DNA of 5,114 nt from DASXTB01 sp036505615 (lineage in GTDB: Bacteria > Acidobacteriota > UBA6911 > JACQSX01), in contig DASXTB010000313.1 of NCBI GenBank assembly GCA_036505615.1, forward strand, positions 1 through 5,114. The letters run 5' to 3'. The first letter of the stretch is position 1. Every line of letters begins with the position of its first letter. Positions 1-4,299 of the stretch are shown piece after piece. A program made the position numbers and the translations under genes. A model generated the notes under the pieces. That model did not search any database and was not told the origin of the DNA. It was given only the letters and a program-made list of their open reading frames with translations.

Positions 1-429
1 ATTGGCCAAGTCTTCGTTATGAGAAGTGATTTCGCCGAGCAAGCCGGCGCGCACACCGTTGTGTCCCTCCTCAATCTCGCGCACAAAAAAGTCAGCGATC
101 TTCTCCACGCTCGCGGGCCAAACCCAAGCAGGGTAGGTGTCTTCATGATAAAAGCTTATCCCGTGAACAATCGGTACTCCAGAGGCCTCGCTGATACGGC
201 GGAGTGCGTCAGGGTCGCTGCCCATGCCCAAGGGCGTCACTTCGACTATGGTTCCGCCGCCTGCTTTCTTAAAGAATGACAATTCGTGAGCAATGAGATC
301 CCAGTCGAGCATTCTGTTATCGGGGTTTCCTCCTCGAAGCGAAAAGTCGCAGCACAGGTGTTCGTGGGCTAGGACCCTACCTAGCTTCTCGGCGGAAAGT
401 TCCCCGCGCACGGTCATCGCTACCGACAT
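1..429 (-). CDS. Phosphotriesterase-homology (PHP/PTE-like) metal-dependent hydrolase, N-terminal part, cut by the window edge
   Basis: This is the first 143 residues of an amidohydrolase-superfamily TIM-barrel enzyme; the gene continues beyond the left edge. Family members run about 300-350 residues, so roughly half is missing. Seen: the metal-binding H-x-H in A-H-E-H-L (His22, His24) at the end of strand 1, a V-E-V-T-P strand (63-67), V-H-G-I-S-F-Y (88-94) followed by Y-P-A-W (99-102), and G-V-R-A-G-L-L-G-E-I at 125-134. In bacterial phosphotriesterase the equivalent of Glu133 is the carboxylated bridging Lys; PHP-type members carry Glu there, so this is the PHP branch. Known relatives hydrolyse lactones, esters or phosphoesters; the substrate here is unknown. 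The ATG at 429 is chosen because an in-frame stop lies at 457-459 with no other start between, and a weak GGAA sits 7 bases upstream. A downstream ATG at 417 is less likely. The gene is divergent from the four-gene plus-strand set and may share its control region. Family assignment is firm. Confidence 0.9.
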   Translation of the reverse strand, partial: MSVAMTVRGELSAEKLGRVLAHEHLCCDFSLRGGNPDNRMLDWDLIAHELSFFKKAGGGTIVEVTPLGMGSDPDALRRISEASGVPIVHGISFYHEDTYPAWVWPASVEKIADFFVREIEEGHNGVRAGLLGEITSHNEDLAN

Positions 430-618
430 AGGTGTGTTCCAATCTCGCCGTCGCGGTCAATATTGGCTGAGTTTCTTTGTCGCATGGATAAAGGGAGGCG
501 CGTGCGGTCATCCGCCGGCCCATACTCCGTTCACTCTGTGTCCGACTGCCAGATTGGAAAAATAGCGAGCATCGATCTCAGGATCGGAAACTCGAGGGGA
601 AGCGAGAGCATATTTTTC

Positions 619-647
619 TTGACCGCCTGCGTGGGATGCCTTATCGT
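619..647 (+). promoter_or_regulatory. Candidate sigma-70-type promoter for the plus-strand genes
   Basis: TTGACC at 619-624 matches the -35 consensus in 5 of 6 positions. After a 17-base spacer, TATCGT at 642-647 matches the -10 consensus in 4 of 6. Transcription would start near 654, leaving a 5' leader of about 65 bases before the ATG at 720. It is preceded by a T-rich run (611-620). Position and spacing fit, but the -10 is weak and an unknown host may use other consensus sequences. Confidence 0.35.
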
Positions 648-707
648 GCACGTCATTTCATGCTATTGCACGGCCTCGCAACGGCTGGTGAACCGTGAGT
701 GAAAACT

Positions 708-711
708 GGAG
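708..711 (+). promoter_or_regulatory. Ribosome binding site GGAG that sets the start of the UroD-like gene
   Basis: GGAG lies 8 bases before the ATG at 720, the standard spacing. It decides between that ATG and an in-frame GTG at 699, which would add seven residues but has no good site in front of it. Confidence 0.7.
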
Positions 712-719
712 TTGAGACC

Positions 720-1961
720 ATGCCCAAGCAAATGACCCGGAAACAACGTATTACGACGGCTGCTCGTTGTCAACAGCCCGATCGTGTTCCGGTATCCCCC
801 ATGGTGTTCCCTTTCCTTCGGAAACGCTATGGTCGCCGCTCTTGGGAATATGAATTGAAGGGAGCACTGGAATATGATTTCGATCCGATCATACACTTGA
901 TTTGCTATGACGGACCGCCGGTACATAACAATATTCGTTTTTTGAACGGAAATTACGTGTACGAAGGGCGAGCCTACTTTGAAGATATGGCGCCTGGCAT
1001 CAGCGTCGATCTTCACATCGAACGACAGAAGGACTCAACGCTGGTCAAGCGGGTTATTCAAACCCCTGCCGGAGAACTGCGCGATGTTGTCCGTCAACCT
1101 CTGATCACCAGTGCTCGTTACAGCGGTTCCAGCTTATTCAGCGGAATCCGGGGGTTTTGGGGGCAGCCTGAACGAATCGAGAGACTAGTGAAGGGACCGG
1201 AAGATCTGGAAAAAATTCGCTTCCTGCTGACCAAGCCCACGACCGCCGAATTAGTTTGTATTCGCCGTATAAGTGAGGCGGTTGGAGAAAACGGCCTGGT
1301 TCAGGTTGACTGCTGGTCTCCTTTGGATGAGTACGCAGAATATGCTATAGGCTTGGAAGCATTGCCCGACATCTGTCGCAACGATCCGCATTTCTTTGGC
1401 GCCATCCTGGAGCTTTTCTGGGAATACTCCCTGGAAATGACGCGGGCCTATCTGGAAGCGGGGGCTGAATCGATCGATGCTTGCTGGCTCGCTTGTGGGG
1501 AATCCTCGGGTTGGGCACCCCAGGAATTTCGCACCATATTTCTGCCTGTACTCAGACAGCATGTCGAGCTTGCTCACGAATACGGAGCGATCTATGACTA
1601 CCTGGATGAAGGCAAGCTCAATAATCTGCTCCCCATGATAAAGGATGCAGGGGTCGACATAGTACACACCTTATCTCCTCCTCCCAGAGGAGACGTCGAT
1701 TTGACCGTCGCCAAGCGCGACATTGGGGGCCGAGTTTGCCTGCGCGGCAATCTTGATTCGGAAGGAGAACTGCTAACCGGAACGCCCGCGCAGGTCGATG
1801 AGGCAGTGCGCCAAGTAATCCTTTCTGCCGGTCCTGGAGGCGGGTTTATTTTAGGATGCAGCGATACGATCTCCGCCGATATGCCGGAAGATAACGTGCA
1901 GGCTTTCTTTCACGCCGGTCGAAAATACGGGGATTACGATCGCCTGGGAAAGCCGTCCTGA
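720..1961 (+). CDS. Uroporphyrinogen decarboxylase (URO-D)/MtaA superfamily protein, not HemE
   Basis: This 413-residue TIM-barrel protein belongs to the superfamily of HemE and the corrinoid methyltransferases MtaA/CmuA. Seen: an N-terminal P-D-R-V-P (20-24), which opens most members; a central strand with D-A-C-W-L-A-C (253-259); a G-N-L-D motif (343-346); and a C-terminal G-G-G-F-I-L-G-C-S-D (373-382 region) followed by M-P-E-D-N-V. It is clearly longer than HemE (about 350) and lacks HemE's R-Q-A-G-R substrate loop, so it is not a haem enzyme. Where MtaA-type enzymes have H-x-C-G for zinc, this protein reads L-D-E-G (295-298); only the later Cys (Cys380) is kept. Environmental relatives are usually annotated as URO-D family proteins and sit in catabolic clusters, where methyl transfer or decarboxylation is supposed but mostly untested. 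No corrinoid protein is in the window. It is first of four co-directed genes and 15 bases ahead of the next, which suggests cotranscription. Confidence 0.92.
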   Translation: MPKQMTRKQRITTAARCQQPDRVPVSPMVFPFLRKRYGRRSWEYELKGALEYDFDPIIHLICYDGPPVHNNIRFLNGNYVYEGRAYFEDMAPGISVDLHIERQKDSTLVKRVIQTPAGELRDVVRQPLITSARYSGSSLFSGIRGFWGQPERIERLVKGPEDLEKIRFLLTKPTTAELVCIRRISEAVGENGLVQVDCWSPLDEYAEYAIGLEALPDICRNDPHFFGAILELFWEYSLEMTRAYLEAGAESIDACWLACGESSGWAPQEFRTIFLPVLRQHVELAHEYGAIYDYLDEGKLNNLLPMIKDAGVDIVHTLSPPPRGDVDLTVAKRDIGGRVCLRGNLDSEGELLTGTPAQVDEAVRQVILSAGPGGGFILGCSDTISADMPEDNVQAFFHAGRKYGDYDRLGKPS

Positions 1962-1963
1962 CC

Positions 1964-1968
1964 AGGAG
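1964..1968 (+). promoter_or_regulatory. Ribosome binding site AGGAG of the first oxidoreductase
   Basis: AGGAG lies 3-7 bases after the UroD-like stop codon and 8 bases before the ATG at 1977. It is a strong site that supports both the chosen start and cotranscription with the upstream gene. Confidence 0.8.
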
Positions 1969-1976
1969 CTGAAATA

Positions 1977-3038
1977 ATGGAGCACATTCGCATCGGAATT
2001 ATTGGAGCTGGATGGGTCGTGCGCGCTCGTCACCTCCCAGCCTTCAAAAATTTGCACGGAACCGACGTCCGGCTGATTTGGTCACGTAATCCCGACAGGG
2101 CGAAGGAAGTGGCTACGGAGTTCGGAATTCCGAAGACTCCAGATCGTTGGGAAGAAATTGTAGAGTCCCCCGAAGTGGACGCGGTCGTGATTGCGGCTCC
2201 TCCTGTGTTACACCTTCCAGCGACGCTGGCTGCGCTGAGAGCTGGGAAACACGTCCTCTGTCAGGCCAGGATGGCGCGGAATCTAAAGGAGGCGCAGGAA
2301 ATGCTTCGCGCGGCGCAAACTTATAACCTCGTGACCGCTCTCTACCCGGCCAGACCTGGCCTAAAAGGGGACAAAGTGATGCGCAGGCTGCTCCACGACG
2401 AAAAGTTCGTAGGTGAGATTCGAGAGCTGCGGGTAACAGGGATGGAGCTAGCCGAAAAAAAACAAGGCTATGATTGGGGAGCCGATCCTGACGTGTTCGG
2501 TGTTAACGCCATGACCCTGGGAATGTGGTCTGAGGTATCCAATCGCTGGGTGGGCCTGGCGACGCGGGTCGTGGCCCTCGGAAAAACGCACGTCAAGCAG
2601 CGCACAACTCGAAACGGAGAAAGCGCTGAGGCGGTAATTCCAGACTCACTGGCTGTGGCAGCTGAGCTCGAATGCGGAGCAACCGCCAGTTATCACTTCT
2701 CCGCCTGCGCGGCTTCGGCCCCGGGTCACTCCATCGAGATTTATGGCTCGCGAGGAGCGCTCGCTTATCAACTCTTCGTTGAAGAGATTCGGGGCGCTTC
2801 GGGAAGTGAAAAATTGGGACCTATACCGATTCCCCCAGAAGAGGAACGTGCGCAGAGCACCGATGCAGAGTTCATTCAGAGCATTCGAGATGGCACTCCT
2901 GTTTCGCCCAGTTTCGAGGAAGGTCTGCGATATATGGAATTCTGCGAAGCAGTCGCCCTCTCCGCGAAAACAGGTACTGCTGTCACGGTCCCACCACCAC
3001 AGCCAAAAATGCATTCGTGGGGTAGGTTCCTCAATTAA
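1977..3038 (+). CDS. Gfo/Idh/MocA family oxidoreductase with degenerate catalytic motifs
   Basis: This 353-residue protein has the usual two-domain plan and length of the family: an N-terminal Rossmann fold for NAD(P) (about 1-120) and a C-terminal alpha/beta substrate and oligomerisation domain. Seen: G-I-I-G-A-G-W (7-13) as the dinucleotide loop; a D-A-V-V-I-A-A-P-P strand followed by H-L-P-A; and G-K-H-V-L-C-Q-A-R-M-A (90-100). In most members the last reads E-K-P, with the Lys catalytic; here it is Gln96-Ala97-Arg98. The second classical site (D-x-G-x-H, catalytic His) is replaced by N-A-M-T-L-G-M-W (177-184). The C-terminus has the normal F-I-Q-S-I-R-D-G and E-G-L-R-Y-M-E-F helices, so the gene is intact and not decaying. 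Relatives oxidise, reduce or epimerise sugars, inositols and related cyclic alcohols. With the catalytic Lys and His absent, the chemistry here may differ or the protein may be a partner subunit. Substrate unknown. Confidence 0.93.
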   Translation: MEHIRIGIIGAGWVVRARHLPAFKNLHGTDVRLIWSRNPDRAKEVATEFGIPKTPDRWEEIVESPEVDAVVIAAPPVLHLPATLAALRAGKHVLCQARMARNLKEAQEMLRAAQTYNLVTALYPARPGLKGDKVMRRLLHDEKFVGEIRELRVTGMELAEKKQGYDWGADPDVFGVNAMTLGMWSEVSNRWVGLATRVVALGKTHVKQRTTRNGESAEAVIPDSLAVAAELECGATASYHFSACAASAPGHSIEIYGSRGALAYQLFVEEIRGASGSEKLGPIPIPPEEERAQSTDAEFIQSIRDGTPVSPSFEEGLRYMEFCEAVALSAKTGTAVTVPPPQPKMHSWGRFLN

Positions 3039-3158
3039 AAGGTGCTCAGTATAAAGCCGGATTGGTTCACTTCTGCATTCCTTTCGGTGATCTTCGGCAC
3101 GACTTTATGCATGCAGAGTTCCTGAAGGAGTTCTCGCAAACCGCCTGCTATAAAGATT
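3039..3158 (+). other. 120-base gap between the two oxidoreductase genes
   Basis: This is unusually long for the interior of this tight gene set. It holds AAGGAG at 3125-3130, a strong ribosome-binding-type sequence with no start codon at a usable distance; the next gene's ATG is 28 bases further on. The +2 frame is open from 3026 through the gap and on to 3445, but it lacks a well-placed start and then runs out of frame under the next gene. No hairpin with a T-run was seen, so there is no terminator evidence. Confidence 0.4.
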
Positions 3159-4163
3159 ATGAGGAAAAACGCCGCCGAGATCTCTCTGGGTATCTTGGGT
3201 GTTTCCCATGGCCATCCTTATTCAATGTCGGCGTTTTTCAATGGGTACCGCCGCGAACCTCTTCGGCAAGCCTATCCCCATATAGAACACTATCTCGAGG
3301 CTGCATTGCCGGAACTGCGCCGAATACCAGGCGCTCGAGTAAACTGGATCTGGGCGGCAGAGCCGGCAAAAGCGGAACATGTGGCCGCGATTTGTTCTAT
3401 CCCTCACATAGCACGCCAGCCGATAGAGATTTTGGGGAAAGTTGATGCGGTGATAATCACCGAAAATGCCGCGGAAACTCACCTCCCGCTGGCCGAACCA
3501 TTCTTGGACAAAGGCCTGCCTTTGTTTGTAGACAGGCCGCTGGCCAACTGCTGGGAAGACACTCAGGTTTTCTGGCGTCGCACCGGACCCGATTATCCAA
3601 TAATGAGCTGCTCCAATCTGCGCTACAATCCTGCCCTGCCTGATTTCAGAACCAATGCAGCACGAATCGGGGAGACAATCCTGCTGCGGGGGCTTTCAGC
3701 CATGGATTGGTTCGGCTACGGCTGTCACCTGGCTGAAACACTGGTACAGCTCTGGGGAAGAGACCCGTTGTCGGTTCAATGTACAGGCCAGGAAACCAAG
3801 CCTGTTCCCGTAGAGTGGAAGGACGGCGCAGGTCATGCTCACTCAATAGAAGCGGGCGATTGGACGGCGGAGGTTTGGTACCAGGGCCGTCGACGGGCTT
3901 TGCTCCAAGTCTTTCATCCATTGGCAAAAACATTGCAGGTATCGATTCATGGAACTAAAGGGCATCTCGATCTGCCGATATCCGATAGCTTCACGATGGT
4001 GCGGCGACTGCTGGACGATTTCATTGCTATGATCCGAACACGGCGTTCTCCGAAAGATTTAATGCCTGACACGCTGGCGGTGAGCCGCATCTTGATAGGC
4101 GCGCACCGTTCGCGAGCGGAGAGAGGCAGGATGGTTACTCTAAAGGAGGAGTTTCCCCTGTGA
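3159..4163 (+). CDS. Second, divergent Gfo/Idh/MocA family oxidoreductase
   Basis: This 334-residue protein is distantly related to its upstream neighbour. The Rossmann loop is atypical: G-I-L-G-V-S-H-G-H (11-19) in place of G-x-G-x-x-G, followed by Y-S and F-F-N-G-Y, a pattern found in a subgroup of Gfo/Idh/MocA proteins. V-D-A-V-I-I-T-E-N ends the fold with a following T-H-L-P-L-A. The usual E-K-P is F-V-D-R-P-L-A, Asp125-Arg126-Pro127, so the catalytic Lys is Arg. Unlike the neighbour it keeps a His in the second domain, G-Y-G-C-H-L-A-E (His190), the position expected for the active-site His. The C-terminal domain includes I-H-G-T-K-G-H-L-D. The ATG at 3159 is taken because a stop at 3123-3125 closes the frame and no better start lies between; its ribosome site (AAAGA, close by) is poor. 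Likely cotranscribed with the gene before it. Family assignment is good; substrate unknown. Confidence 0.88.
   Translation: MRKNAAEISLGILGVSHGHPYSMSAFFNGYRREPLRQAYPHIEHYLEAALPELRRIPGARVNWIWAAEPAKAEHVAAICSIPHIARQPIEILGKVDAVIITENAAETHLPLAEPFLDKGLPLFVDRPLANCWEDTQVFWRRTGPDYPIMSCSNLRYNPALPDFRTNAARIGETILLRGLSAMDWFGYGCHLAETLVQLWGRDPLSVQCTGQETKPVPVEWKDGAGHAHSIEAGDWTAEVWYQGRRRALLQVFHPLAKTLQVSIHGTKGHLDLPISDSFTMVRRLLDDFIAMIRTRRSPKDLMPDTLAVSRILIGAHRSRAERGRMVTLKEEFPL
4142..4150 (+). promoter_or_regulatory. Very strong ribosome-binding sequence AAAGGAGGA inside the end of the second oxidoreductase gene
   Basis: The run is nearly perfectly complementary to the 3' end of 16S rRNA. It lies 9-10 bases before a GTG at 4160 that overlaps the gene's TGA as GTGA, the classic arrangement for translational coupling. 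It also encodes Lys-Glu-Glu of the upstream protein, so it could be a coincidence of codons. The frame it would open is only 11 codons long. Confidence 0.4.
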
Positions 4164-4195
4164 TTGTGAACCTAGTAAGAATGGGTCGCCGCTAA
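4160..4195 (+). CDS. Possible 11-codon leader or remnant reading frame, coupled to the upstream stop
   Basis: GTG at 4160 overlaps the upstream stop by two bases and would encode M-I-V-N-L-V-R-M-G-R-R, then TAA. Start context is excellent (AAAGGAGGA at ideal spacing). After the TAA the same frame stays open until a TGA at 4295-4297, which itself overlaps the ATG at 4294 of the next gene. It may be a leader peptide, the stub of a lost or mutated gene, or chance. No homology recognised; reported as tentative. Confidence 0.2.
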   Translation: MIVNLVRMGRR

Positions 4196-4299
4196 AGCAC
4201 GACGCCTCAGTACGGCAGCACGAAGTTGTTTTCCCGTCGAAATCTTTCATTGTTGCTTACGCTCGCGGCTCAGAAAGAAAAGGCCACTGGAGAATGAAA
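4164..4299 (+). other. Intergenic region before the DapA-like gene
   Basis: This 136-base gap holds no recognisable terminator and no convincing promoter. TTGTTT at 4226-4231 and ATTGTT at 4249-4254 have the right spacing, but the match is poor. A 7-base direct repeat, AGCACGA, occurs at 4196-4202 and 4217-4223, 21 bases apart and so on the same face of the helix. That spacing would suit a regulator, but a repeat this short is expected by chance. The downstream gene's reading frame is open back to 4144 without any start codon. Confidence 0.4.
4289..4292 (+). promoter_or_regulatory. Ribosome binding site GGAG that sets the start of the DapA-like gene
   Basis: GGAG is 7 bases before the ATG at 4300 but only 1 base before the in-frame ATG at 4294, so 4300 is preferred. 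An AAAAGG about 10 bases before 4294 keeps the earlier start possible. The difference is two residues. Confidence 0.55.

Larger units (their letters stand above)
430..719. promoter_or_regulatory. Divergent intergenic region between the PTE-like gene and the plus-strand gene set
   Basis: This 290-base stretch separates two divergently transcribed genes and must hold the promoters of both unless one is transcribed from further away. I see no convincing coding frame in it. It holds a candidate plus-strand promoter (619-647), a small perfect inverted repeat with arms CGATC (573-577) and GATCG (582-586), and an 8-base word, TTGACCGC, on the plus strand at 619-626 and on the minus strand at 453-460. 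A further GCGGTCA lies at 504-510. These short words could be operator half-sites, but each is within chance expectation for this length. No good minus-strand -35/-10 pair was found. Confidence 0.5.

Noticed and set aside
573..586. Inverted repeat CGATC-TCAG-GATCG as an operator or terminator
   Set aside because: The arms are only 5 bases and no T-run follows; it is listed only as part of the intergenic description.
463..702. Plus-strand open frame of 79 codons in the divergent intergenic region
   Set aside because: No ribosome site, no recognisable domain, and it overlaps the candidate promoter.
663..1016. Minus-strand open frame of 117 codons over the start of the UroD-like gene
   Set aside because: It lies opposite a clear family member, shows no recognisable domain and has no supporting ribosome site; it is an antisense shadow.
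1251..1667. Minus-strand open frame of 138 codons inside the UroD-like gene
   Set aside because: Entirely antisense to conserved UroD-family sequence; no domain seen.
1674..1693. Perfect 7-base inverted repeat (TCTCCTC / GAGGAGA, 6-base loop) inside the UroD-like gene
   Set aside because: It is explained by Ser-Pro-Pro-Pro-Arg-Gly codons in the coding frame and is not followed by a T-run, so it is not a terminator.
720..1961. Annotation as HemE, uroporphyrinogen decarboxylase of haem synthesis
   Set aside because: The R-Q-A-G-R substrate loop is absent, the protein is too long, and the neighbours are catabolic.
2646..3014. Minus-strand open frame of 122 codons inside the first oxidoreductase gene
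   Set aside because: Antisense to the conserved C-terminal domain; its composition is not protein-like.
3062..3445. Plus-strand open frame of 127 codons starting in the gap before the second oxidoreductase
   Set aside because: It starts at a TTG without a good ribosome site and runs out of frame beneath about 95 codons of a clear Rossmann domain. Only the gap portion is kept as a weak finding.
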